Assembly (NCBI GenBank): GCA_963832355.1
Contig: CAWHTX010000014.1
Location: 630,026 to 694,025 of the forward strand
Direction of reading: 5' to 3'
Source: DATFVA01 sp963832355
GTDB lineage: Bacteria > Bacteroidota > Ignavibacteria > Ignavibacteriales > Ignavibacteriaceae
DNA: 64,000 bases
Under the pieces are notes generated by a model, which searched no databases, was not told the origin of the DNA, and worked only from the letters and a program-made list of their open reading frames with translations. Every line of letters begins with the position of its first letter. Positions within the stretch are counted from its first letter, which is position 1. Below are positions 24,108 to 33,112 of the stretch, piece by piece. The position numbers were made by a program, and so were the translations under genes.

Positions 24108-26483
24108 ATGCAAAATTTGATTACTGGTGATATACTTTCTCACTATGCCGAACTGGTAAATACTGCCCTTTCAAATCCGCAGGAATTACCCGAAAAGATC
24201 TGTGAATACCTGGTTTCGCAGATGGAATACCAGGCAGCCGTATACTTCAATCTTGATGAACAAAATAATTTTGTGGTTCAGGGAAAATACGGATCAGCAA
24301 AGAATAATTTTGCAAAAAATGCTGCATTTCAGTGTAATGCCTGTCGTGCAGTAAACAGCAACGACTCTCCTGTGATTTTCAACAACATTGCCGAGTGTGA
24401 AATTCAGGCTTCCGAAAATGTAATCTACGAAGGCTGTTTGTTCCTCAATATGAAGGAACGGGGAAAAGTGCTGATAAAGGCTGCCAAGCAGACACCTTTT
24501 TCCAAAACTGACAGAGAAATGATCGAAAGTCTTGGCAAGGCCTTCAGAGAACTTATCATACTCGCGAAAGATCATGCCGGCGACGATAGCCTGAGTCTCA
24601 GCCAGGTAATTACTGATATTGCCCATGAACTGAGAACCCCTACAAACAGCATCCTGGGATTTGCGTCCCTGCTGAATGAAGATAACTTATCTGCTTCCCA
24701 GGCGGAGTATGTTTCTACACTTAAAGAGAATGCTTTTAACCTTCTGACCCTTATAAATGATTTAATTGATCTGGCGCGGGTTGAACAGAATCAGATAAAG
24801 AAAAACGTTAGTAATATTTCTATCTCCGACTTCCTTAATGAGATCATTAATCTGTTTTCACAAAAAGTTGACCGTGATAAAATTGAATTCATGGTTAAGA
24901 TAGACAACAATGTTCCATCGAAGATCAAGGTAGACACCCAGAAGATCAGGTATATCCTTGTTAATATTATTACTCAGTCGCTCAGAATGACCGAAAGCGG
25001 TAAGATAACTCTTTCAGTAAGTGCAGCCGATGGGAATAAAATTAACATCAGGATTTCTGATACAAGCCCGGGAATTCCTTCGGATAAACTTAAAAATCTG
25101 TTCAAACCATTTACCGCAGAATCTTTAGAAAGCTCCAGGTTTGGTAATGTTTCCGGACTAGGGTTATCAATTGCAAAAAGATATTCGTCGATCCTGGGAG
25201 GACAGTTAAGCGCAACCAGCAGTCTGGGTAAAGGTACCAATTACAATCTGGAACTGCCTGTCGATATACAGCAGACCGTTCAGGCTCCCGCAATTGAAAA
25301 ACAGATCAGCTCGCTGCCAAAGCCGGGTAAAAATGATCGTGTTCTTGTGGTTGAAGATGATTATGCAACCTCAAAACTGTTAAGCAACTATCTTACAAAG
25401 TGGGGTTATAAACCGGTAATTGTAAATTCGGCAGAACAAACTCTTAAAATAATTGAGAAAGAAAATTTCCTATCCATTTTAATGGATATCGAACTGCCTG
25501 ATTCCAATGGTTTTGAATTGTTAAAAACCCTCAGGGAGCATAAGTTAACCAAAAATACACCCGTCATAGTCTGCTCTGTTGAACCCGAGCAGCAGAAAGC
25601 TTTCCTTATGGGAGCTGTAGAGTATTTTGTTAAACCGATCAACTACAAGTTCCTTGTTGAGGTACTGCAGAGTTATAAGCTTAAGAGGGATTCGAATATA
25701 TTAATAGTTGATGATGATGTCCCTACGCTTAACCTGCTTAAAGAAGCAGTTGAACAGCTGGGTTTTAATGCAATTGCAGAATCACATTCCGGCCGTGTAC
25801 CCGAGATGATCAATAATCTTGATCTCGACCTTGCGATAATTGACCTGGATATGCCCGAAGTTAACGGGTATGAACTCATAAAGCAGATCAAATCAACTCC
25901 GAAGTTCAGCAGACTTCCGATCATAATCTACACAGGCAAAGAGAACTACAAGGATGATCTTAAGAAGATTGACGGTATGTTTGAGGAACTGCTTCACAAG
26001 AGCAGCGTGAATATTGAAGAACTTTCCGATACTATTTCTTCAATGATCAACAGGTACGAGGAGCCTGCGAAGCCGGAAGAAATAATGGACGAAAAGGATA
26101 CGGTTAAAATACTCCTGGTTGAAGACTATAAACACTCGCAGATAATAGTTACCAGGCTCCTGAAGAAAAATAACTTTGAATCCATCGTTGTTGTTGAAAA
26201 CGGTGCCGAGGCACTTGACCAGGTTAAAAAACAAAAATTCCATCTTATACTGATGGATATGCAGATGCCTGTTATGAATGGTTTCGAAGCAACCGAGAAG
26301 ATCAGGCAGATCGCGGAATATAAAGATACTCCCATTATAGCACTCACTGCTTTTGCTATGAAGGGCGACAGGGAAAAATGCCTTGAGGCAGGCGCAACTG
26401 ATTATATTCCCAAGCCGATAGACAGCCAGGAATTTATCGAAAAAGTTAAGCATTATACTGAAGCGAAGGTTCAGGTCCAATAA
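24108..26483 (+). CDS. Hybrid histidine kinase with three C-terminal receivers and atypical ATPase
   Basis: 791 residues without membrane segments: GAF-like N-terminus (about 1-155), HisKA with phosphoacceptor H173 (DIAHELRTP), HATPase (about 270-380), then three receiver domains (about 410-530, 535-650, 665-785). The receivers contain LMDIELPDSNG, IIDLDMPEVNG and LMDMQMPVMNG. The HATPase departs from consensus: the N-box Asn is Gln (NIITQSLRMT, Q290) and the G1 box reads DTSPGIP rather than DTGIGIP, while the G2 box GLGLSIAK is normal. It may be weak or act as a phosphatase or scaffold. It lies divergent to the two receiver-cyclase genes, its likely partners. Confidence 0.9.
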   Translation: MQNLITGDILSHYAELVNTALSNPQELPEKICEYLVSQMEYQAAVYFNLDEQNNFVVQGKYGSAKNNFAKNAAFQCNACRAVNSNDSPVIFNNIAECEIQASENVIYEGCLFLNMKERGKVLIKAAKQTPFSKTDREMIESLGKAFRELIILAKDHAGDDSLSLSQVITDIAHELRTPTNSILGFASLLNEDNLSASQAEYVSTLKENAFNLLTLINDLIDLARVEQNQIKKNVSNISISDFLNEIINLFSQKVDRDKIEFMVKIDNNVPSKIKVDTQKIRYILVNIITQSLRMTESGKITLSVSAADGNKINIRISDTSPGIPSDKLKNLFKPFTAESLESSRFGNVSGLGLSIAKRYSSILGGQLSATSSLGKGTNYNLELPVDIQQTVQAPAIEKQISSLPKPGKNDRVLVVEDDYATSKLLSNYLTKWGYKPVIVNSAEQTLKIIEKENFLSILMDIELPDSNGFELLKTLREHKLTKNTPVIVCSVEPEQQKAFLMGAVEYFVKPINYKFLVEVLQSYKLKRDSNILIVDDDVPTLNLLKEAVEQLGFNAIAESHSGRVPEMINNLDLDLAIIDLDMPEVNGYELIKQIKSTPKFSRLPIIIYTGKENYKDDLKKIDGMFEELLHKSSVNIEELSDTISSMINRYEEPAKPEEIMDEKDTVKILLVEDYKHSQIIVTRLLKKNNFESIVVVENGAEALDQVKKQKFHLILMDMQMPVMNGFEATEKIRQIAEYKDTPIIALTAFAMKGDREKCLEAGATDYIPKPIDSQEFIEKVKHYTEAKVQVQ

Positions 26484-26563
26484 ACATTTTTGCTATACAT
26501 TGATCACATCATCAGACTTCCTTTTGCATTTAATTAATTTTTTCAGACAGAACAAGAAATCAT

Positions 26564-28020
26564 ATGATCAGTGAAAATATCAGGGTAAGATTTGCCCCAA
26601 GTCCTACGGGCTATTTACATATAGGCGGGTTGAGAACCGCTTTGTATAATTACCTGCTGGCAAGACACAATAACGGCACGTTTGTACTGCGTATTGAAGA
26701 TACCGATAGAAACCGGTACGTGGAAGGTGCAGTTGAAAATCTTATTGATACGTTGAGATGGTCGGGACTTGATTACGACGAAGGTCCTGATAAAGAAGGC
26801 GACTATGGGCCTTACATGCAGTCGCAGCGTCTTCACATATACGAAGAGAACATAAATCATTTAATAGCCGGCAAAAAAGCATACTACTGCTTCTGTACCC
26901 AGGAACGTCTCAAAGAAGTGCGTGAGAAGTTTCAGAAGGAAGGTCTGCAGCCGATGTACGATAAACATTGCCTGCACTTATCTGAAAGTGAAGTAAAGCA
27001 GAAACTTGACGAAGGAATTCCCCACGTTGTCAGGTTGAATGTAGAACACGGGAAGGAAATATTCCTTAAAGATGCAGTACGCGGCGATGTATCCTTTAAC
27101 AGCAGTATAGTTGACGACCAGATCCTGATCAAGAGCGACGGCTACCCTACTTACCACCTCGCTAACGTAGTTGATGATCACCTGATGAAAATCACTCACG
27201 TTATCCGCGGTGAAGAATGGCTCCCCTCAACACCAAAACACATTCTTTTATACGACTATTTCGGCTGGGAGAAGCCCGTCTTCGCACACCTCCCTCTCCT
27301 GCTTAATCCTGATAAATCGAAGCTAAGCAAAAGGCAGGGTGATGTTGCAGTAGAAGACTACCGGGGCAAAGGATATCTTAAAGAAGCCCTGATAAACTTT
27401 GTTGCTTTGCTGGGCTGGAACTTTGCCGACGATAAAGAATTCTATCTTATGGATGAGCTGATAGAAAAGTTTTCCCTCGAAGGAGTTAATAAAGCCGGTG
27501 CCGTATTTAATCTTGAAAAACTTAACTGGCTTAATGCGGAACACCTGAGGAGTAAACCGCTGCCAGATCTGATTGCCCTGTTACGCGATGAGCTAAAGCA
27601 GACAAAATATAATGCTGCTGAATATTCGGATGAGTTTCTTGGTCTTGTTATAGAAGCTATGAAAGAAAGAGTTTCGTTCATAAAGGAAATACCGGAAAAG
27701 GGATTTTACTTATTCGAAGACCCTGCTGATTATGATGAAACAACGGTGAAAAAAAGATGGAAGGCCGACTCAGCCGACCACCTGAGAGTCCTGGTTGATG
27801 AATTCTCCGGTCTTACGGATCCTGGTAAGGAAGATTATGAAAACACATTAAGACAGACAGCCGAAAAATTAGGGATCGGAACCGGGAAAGTTAATCCATC
27901 CCGTCCGCCTTGCAGTATCAGGAGTAGGCGGCGGTCCGGGACTCTTCGACATCTTGATATATTATCGGTAAGGAAAAGACTATATACAGGCTTAATAGAG
28001 CAATAGAAAAGCTTGGCTAA
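26564..28020 (+). CDS. gltX: Glutamyl-tRNA synthetase, C-terminus disrupted by two 1-base insertions
   Basis: Class I synthetase charging tRNA-Glu. RFAPSPTGYLHIGG holds the HIGH motif, YYCFC lies in the inserted region, and KLSKRQGD is the KMSKS loop. The frame from the ATG is open to 28006, but its last 35 codons are not GltX-like. Expected sequence IHPVRLAVSGVGGGPGLFDIL appears in the +1 frame after 27893, and GKEKTIYRLNRAIEKLG in the next frame after about 27966, ending at 28020. Both shifts equal a single extra A or T. An essential gene with two such shifts suggests sequence error rather than decay. glnS follows 24 bases later. Confidence 0.9.
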
Positions 28021-28044
28021 ATTTTAATCATTAAAGAGTTCTTT

Positions 28045-29764
28045 ATGGCAGAAGATAAAAACAATAAGGCAAACGGGAAAGACAGATAACAATCTGCCCG
28101 CTGCCTCAAACTTCATCAAAGAAATTATAAACGAACACCTTGAGAACGGAAGGTATAACCGGGTTCATACAAGGTTCCCCCCGGAACCTAACGGCTACCT
28201 GCATATCGGCCACGCAAAATCTATATGCCTCAATTTCGGACTGGCGAAAGAGTACGGCGGTTTATGCAACCTTCGGTTTGATGATACTAACCCTACCAAG
28301 GAAGAAGTTGAATACGTCGACTCAATTAAAGAAGATATTAAATGGCTGGGATTCGACTGGCAGGACAGACTCTATTTCGCTAGCGACTACTTTGACACGC
28401 TTTACGAATATGCAATTAAGCTGATCAAAAAGGGAAAAGCCTATGTTGACAGCTCATCTCCTGAAGAGATAAAAGATTCACGCGGCACACCAACACAGGT
28501 CGGTACAGAGAGTCCTTACCGCAATCGTTCGGTTGAAGAAAACCTTGAGCTCTTTGAAAAAATGAAGAACGGCGATTTTGACGAAGGAAGCCAGGTACTA
28601 AGAGCTAAGATCGATATGTCTTCTCCCAATATGCTGCTTCGTGATCCCATTATGTACAGGATCCGGAAAGTATCGCATCATCGTACCGGTGATAAGTGGT
28701 GCATTTACCCGATGTACGACTGGGCTCATGGTCAGTCGGATTCAATCGAACAGATAACACATTCAATATGTACGCTTGAGTTTGAAGTTCATCGTCCCTT
28801 GTACGACTGGTTCGTTAAAGAACTTGAGATCTTCGCCCCGCAGCAGATTGAATTTGCGCGGCTGAACCTGAGTTATACTATTATGAGCAAAAGAAAGCTG
28901 CTTAGCCTGGTAACCGAAAAATATGTAAGCGGATGGGATGATCCGAGGATGCCGACAATCTCGGCATTCAGACGACGCGGATATACTCCGGAGTCGATCA
29001 GGTATTTTTCTGAAAGAGTCGGCGTAGCTAAAAGAGACAACACGATTGACGTGGCTTTGCTCGAGCACAGTCTGCGCGAGGACCTGAACAAAAGAGCAAA
29101 ACGTGTTATGGCTGTTCTGAAACCTCTGAAGGTAACCCTGATTAACTACCCTGAAGGAAAAACCGAAGAACTTGAGGCAGTAAACAACCCCGAAGATGAA
29201 ACAATGGGTACAAGGAAGATCCCCTTCTCAGGAGAATTATATATTGAGCAGGATGACTTTATGGAAAACCCGCCCAGGAAGTTCTTCAGGTTGTCGCCCG
29301 GTAATGAAGTCAGACTGCGTTACGCATATATCATAAAATGTGAAGAAGTAGTAAAAGACGAAAACGGAAATATCATTGAATTGAAATGCAGTTACGATCC
29401 TGAAACGAAAAGCGGTTCCTCGAGTCAGAGAAAAGTTAAAGGAACGATCCACTGGGTATCATCAGGCACTGCAATAAACGCCGAAGTAAGACTGTATGAC
29501 AGACTCTTTTCGGCCGAAGATCCCGAAGCTGATCCGGAGAAAGATTTCAAAGAGTTTATCAATCCCGATTCTCTCCAGGTCATTAAGGAAGCAAAACTTG
29601 AACCGGGATTAAAAGATTCCAATCCCGGCGACAGGTTCCAGTTTGAAAGGCTCGGATACTTTTGTGTCGATTCAAAAGACTCCAAACCGGGAAGTCTGGT
29701 TTTCAACAGAACCGTAACCTTACGGGATACATGGGCGAAGATAGAAAAAAGGAATCAGAAGTAA
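28045..29764 (+). CDS. glnS: Glutaminyl-tRNA synthetase with one frameshift near the N-terminus
   Basis: The ATG encodes MAEDKNNKANGKDR and then hits TAA; shifting one base (extra T near 28086) gives an open frame to the stop at 29764. The shifted frame reads NLPAASNFIKEIINEHLENG, FPPEPNGYLHIGHAKSI (HIGH motif), then IMSKRKLL (KMSKS) and the two-barrel anticodon domain. Complete length would be about 570 residues, normal for GlnRS. Having both gltX and glnS implies direct Gln-tRNA charging. The nearest internal ATG in the good frame (28562) would remove the catalytic HIGH motif, so a genuine short protein is unlikely; an indel error is more likely. Confidence 0.88.
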
Positions 29765-29883
29765 ACTTGAAAATAAGTTGAAATAGCCTGATATTTGAGC
29801 CTCTTTTTTTGATAGTTCTGATACTGACGCGGCTAACCTCTATTCAGAAGGCAGGCCGGCAGTACAGTTAAAATGTTCTTTTT

Positions 29884-29969
29884 GCCGAAGTGGCGGAATT
29901 GGTAGACGCGCTGGACTCAAAATCCAGTGGGGCTTACACCTCGTGCCGGTTCGAGTCCGGCCTTCGGTA
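29884..29969 (+). tRNA. tRNA-Leu (anticodon CAA)
   Basis: An 86-base class II tRNA: acceptor GCCGAAG with CTTCGGT, anticodon stem CTGGA/TCCAG with loop CTCAAAA, a long variable arm (GGGGCTTACACCTC), T-arm GCCGG/CCGGC with TTCGAGT. The first acceptor pair is G1-U72. A tyrosine integrase starts 112 bases after its 3' end, so this gene is the probable attachment site of the neighbouring element. Confidence 0.96.
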
Positions 29970-30081
29970 CTCAATTCTCGTAAAGCCTTATAATACAAGG
30001 CTTTTCTATTTTTATACTTTCCTCGCGTGTCAAATACGTGTCAATTTTTTATTTTGATGATGGGAATATTTAGGAATAATT

Positions 30082-31221
30082 ATGAGAATACCTGTAGTAA
30101 AACTAAATCCTATTAAACGTAAGAATAGAACTTCTTATCAAATTGATTATATGCTAAATGGTAAACGAGTTCGTTATATAGCTGCGCATAATAAGAGAGA
30201 CGCTGAGCTGATAAAAGCTAAAGTGCAGCACGAATTGACGTTAGGAATACATGGCATTCAACCTTCGCAATCCGGATTCATTTCATTAAAAGATCTAATA
30301 ATTCAGTATTTAAGTTCCAAATCAGGAATTGTGAGGGAAACAACCTATGGGAGATATAAAAACTATTTTGATGGTTTTGAGAAATTTATGTACAAATATT
30401 TTGCACCTGCCTGCGATAATATCAGATTTATAAGTCACAAATACTTACAGGAATGTTTTGAGCGATTGAAGAAGGAACCTGTAAATACTAAAAAACCCTG
30501 GCATCCAAATACCATTAATATCCTCAGAGATTTACTCATTGAAATGTTTAACTCTGCAATAAAGGATATGAATTTAGAAACGAATCCAGCTTTAGAGACC
30601 ATCCCGTTTAGAACGGTTAAGTCAAATACCATTAAGTATTATACCGATGAACAATTAAAGATAATTTGGGAGAAGCTGGATCCACATTGGGTCCCGGTAA
30701 TGAAATTTTTAGTATTTACCGGGCTTCGAAAGAATGAAATGATTAATCTGCTCTGGGAAAATGTTTCGATGGATGAGGACAATCCGACGATAACAGTTAC
30801 TTCAACTGATGAATATCAAACTAAATCTGGAAGAAGCCAAACCATAAGAATTACTAACACTGCTTTGGAAATTCTTAAAAATCAGAAGGGAAAACACCCA
30901 AAATACGTTTTCGTCAATACGAAAGGGAAAAAGATTCGTCGAGCAACACCAAACGAAAAATTAAATGAAGCCTTGGAGGACACCGGTATAGTTGGGACAA
31001 TACATATGTTCAGACACACATTCGGAGCTAGATTTATGAAGGAGATCGGAAGAACAGATGAATTGTCAAAATACCTTTCTCATGCAGATATTGAAACAAC
31101 GAAAATCTATGCTCATTTTGCTTCTGACTATATGAAAGAAACGACCGAAAAACTAGATAAAGCACAAAGAGAGGACAATAATATCAAAGTATCCCCTACT
31201 CCCCAAAAGACACAATCATAA
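30082..31221 (+). CDS. Tyrosine recombinase / site-specific integrase
   Basis: 379 residues. A small N-terminal strand-rich arm-binding region (YQIDYMLNGKRVRYIAAHNK) is followed by a SAM-like core-binding domain and the catalytic domain. Catalytic residues visible are the Arg of TGLRKNEM, H308 and R311 in HMFRHTFG, H334 in YLSHAD and nucleophile Y343 in KIYAHF. The domain order matches integrases of phages and integrative elements. Its position beside tRNA-Leu, transcribed away from it, fits integration into the tRNA 3' end. It marks the left boundary of the AT-rich accessory region. Confidence 0.93.
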   Translation: MRIPVVKLNPIKRKNRTSYQIDYMLNGKRVRYIAAHNKRDAELIKAKVQHELTLGIHGIQPSQSGFISLKDLIIQYLSSKSGIVRETTYGRYKNYFDGFEKFMYKYFAPACDNIRFISHKYLQECFERLKKEPVNTKKPWHPNTINILRDLLIEMFNSAIKDMNLETNPALETIPFRTVKSNTIKYYTDEQLKIIWEKLDPHWVPVMKFLVFTGLRKNEMINLLWENVSMDEDNPTITVTSTDEYQTKSGRSQTIRITNTALEILKNQKGKHPKYVFVNTKGKKIRRATPNEKLNEALEDTGIVGTIHMFRHTFGARFMKEIGRTDELSKYLSHADIETTKIYAHFASDYMKETTEKLDKAQREDNNIKVSPTPQKTQS

Positions 31222-31365
31222 TTTTATACTTAATTCTTTTTTATTCCTCATCCGGATCCCATCCCCATCTGCATATTTTTTCTTTAATTCGAGCTTGAAT
31301 AAATTCACTCCTCCATCATATTTAAAATCATCCGTAGCCTCAACAATTTTGTTATTCCCTACCAT
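31216..31365 (-). CDS. Possible small hypothetical protein (49 aa)
   Basis: A short frame starting MVGNNKIVEATDDFKYDGG, charged and without membrane segments, lying 31 bases downstream of the FHA gene on the same strand and converging on the integrase, whose end it overlaps by six bases. There is no clear ribosome site. It could be the last gene of the kinase/FHA operon or chance. Confidence 0.25.
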   Translation of the reverse strand: MVGNNKIVEATDDFKYDGGVNLFKLELKKKYADGDGIRMRNKKELSIKL

Positions 31366-31395
31366 TATATCAAAAGTTTAATGATGAATACTCCC

Positions 31396-32346
31396 TTAAA
31401 TCAATATTCCCGAACTAGAATAAAAGTTCAATTCATAATCACCAATACAGATTCGGTGTTTCCCCAGCAAAAATTGTTTATGTTGAATCTTTTTATCATC
31501 AACGTAAATCCCGAACTTACTACCCAAGTCCACAATCCATACATCCTTTAAATAATTTATAATCACACAATGGAGTCTGCTTACTGAATTATCATCTATA
31601 ACTAAGTCGTTCGAAGTATTTCGACCAACTGCAATTAAAGGTGTATCATATTCCTTCTTTCTATTATTTTCAAGTATTATTGAACACGAATTTTTAGAGG
31701 TGTACTTATTGAATCTATAATCCTGAAATATAAATTTTCGCCATCTATACATTCCATAAATATTATTATCATTCATTGACTTTATTAAATTGAAATTAAA
31801 CTTAATGAAGTGTTGTTGAATTACATTTTTTCCTATATCACGACTTAACTTAAAAAAAGTGTTATCTATACAATTTTTTAGGATGTACCAGTTATTCCAA
31901 AGACAATCAACTTTTGCATCATAAATTACCGATTCTAGTATTTCAAGAGCTGTTTCAAATCTTTGTATTCTGAAGAAACATTCAGCCAACAAGTTATATG
32001 CCTCCCAGTCAACTGGATTCAACTGCAAATGACTCTGTAAATGCGAAATAGCCTGAGAATAATTTCCTTCTAGGACACTAATACTGGCTAATTCTTTTTT
32101 AATATTAACTCCAGGATTATACCGAATAGCCTGCTCAAAACAACTTTTCGCTTGTACAGTGTTATTAACTTTCAAATAATACTTTCCCGCACTCAAAAAG
32201 CCAAGCACAGAATCACCACATTTTTCCCTTCCAGATTCAATATAATTAATGGCTTTTTTCCAGTTCTTCGTTGCTAAGCTTTTATTAGCTGCATGAAAAT
32301 ACTTTGTCAGCTTGTAGTCTATTTTTATTAAAGGAATAAGGTACAT
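31396..32346 (-). CDS. TPR repeat protein with C-terminal FHA domain
   Basis: 316 soluble residues. Residues about 15-150 form TPR-like repeats (AINYIESGREKCGDSVLGF, AKSCFEQAIRYNPG, AISHLQSHLQLNPVDWEAYN). A linker follows, and residues about 225-305 form a forkhead-associated domain with the phosphothreonine-binding hallmarks VGR, then NSVSRLHCVI and DLGSKFGIYVDDKKI. FHA domains bind phosphothreonine, so the adjacent kinase is the natural writer. The start overlaps the kinase gene by 62 bases in a different frame, implying translational coupling. The start codon ATG lies in AAAAATG without a separate ribosome site. It is the third gene of the R-M/kinase operon. Confidence 0.85.
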   Translation of the reverse strand: MYLIPLIKIDYKLTKYFHAANKSLATKNWKKAINYIESGREKCGDSVLGFLSAGKYYLKVNNTVQAKSCFEQAIRYNPGVNIKKELASISVLEGNYSQAISHLQSHLQLNPVDWEAYNLLAECFFRIQRFETALEILESVIYDAKVDCLWNNWYILKNCIDNTFFKLSRDIGKNVIQQHFIKFNFNLIKSMNDNNIYGMYRWRKFIFQDYRFNKYTSKNSCSIILENNRKKEYDTPLIAVGRNTSNDLVIDDNSVSRLHCVIINYLKDVWIVDLGSKFGIYVDDKKIQHKQFLLGKHRICIGDYELNFYSSSGILI

Positions 32347-33109
32347 TTTTAGCTACAATTGCTTGTATAAATTCTCCGGCAGTTTGAAACCTTAGTTCAG
32401 GTACTGGATTTGTTGCTTTTAATAAGATTTCTTGTATCCATTGTGGCAAAGACGTTGGAATAAAACTGTGATTGATTTTTCGTGCTAACGCTTCCTGAAC
32501 ATTATAATCACCAAATGGGTTACGACCAATAATCATCTCCAATAAAGAGATTCCTAGAGCATAGATATCAATTCTGGAATCTTTTGATGAAATATATTCG
32601 GCTGAATATAACTCAGGCGCCATATATAACGAAGTACCACCATGAGTATTCGCAATTCCAAAATCAGAAACTTTTATTTTTCCATCCGCATCTATGAGTA
32701 TATTTGATGGTTTTATATCTCTATGAACAATATTCTTGTGATGAATAAATTCAAATACAGTACAAATATCTGAAGTTATTTTTAATGCCTCATCAATATC
32801 TAATTTATTTTTAGCTTCAATTAAATTAGATAGACTTCCTCCAGAACAATATTCCATCACCAAATGTAAAATGCCATTATCAATAAAATGGTGATAAAAT
32901 GTGACAATTGAACTGTGTTTTACTGATGCAAGAAATTCAATTTCTCTGACTAAGTCGGATTGGTTAGTCAGTTCCCTATTTCTTAATACTTTTATAGCTA
33001 CTTTTCTTTTAGCAAGAGTGTCCTCTGCTAAGTATACGGTTCCGAAGCCACCTCGCCCTAATCTCCCTACAACTTTATACTTATTATCCAAATGCCGTAA
33101 ATCATTCAT
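32285..33109 (-). CDS. Soluble Hanks-type Ser/Thr protein kinase
   Basis: 274 residues, kinase domain only, no membrane helix. All key elements are present: glycine loop GRGGFGTV (18-25), ATP-binding K40, helix-C E56, catalytic HRDIKPSN (129-136), D149 of DFG, and APE. The activation segment is short (DFG to APE about 15 residues) and contains Thr and Ser suitable for autophosphorylation. Most bacterial kinases of this class carry a membrane anchor; this one does not, in line with kinases found in defence loci. It starts 3 bases after the type IIG enzyme stops and overlaps the FHA gene. Confidence 0.92.
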   Translation of the reverse strand: MNDLRHLDNKYKVVGRLGRGGFGTVYLAEDTLAKRKVAIKVLRNRELTNQSDLVREIEFLASVKHSSIVTFYHHFIDNGILHLVMEYCSGGSLSNLIEAKNKLDIDEALKITSDICTVFEFIHHKNIVHRDIKPSNILIDADGKIKVSDFGIANTHGGTSLYMAPELYSAEYISSKDSRIDIYALGISLLEMIIGRNPFGDYNVQEALARKINHSFIPTSLPQWIQEILLKATNPVPELRFQTAGEFIQAIVAKNVPYSFNKNRLQADKVFSCS

Positions 33110-33112
33110 TTC

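Noticed and set aside
28562..29764. Separate short glnS from an internal ATG
   Set aside because: The frame is open well upstream and contains the HIGH motif before this ATG, so the short form would be inactive.
30082..31221. Integron integrase IntI for the cassette array
   Set aside because: Domain layout is of a phage/ICE integrase next to a tRNA gene; I see no IntI-specific insertion, and the array lies 11 kb away.
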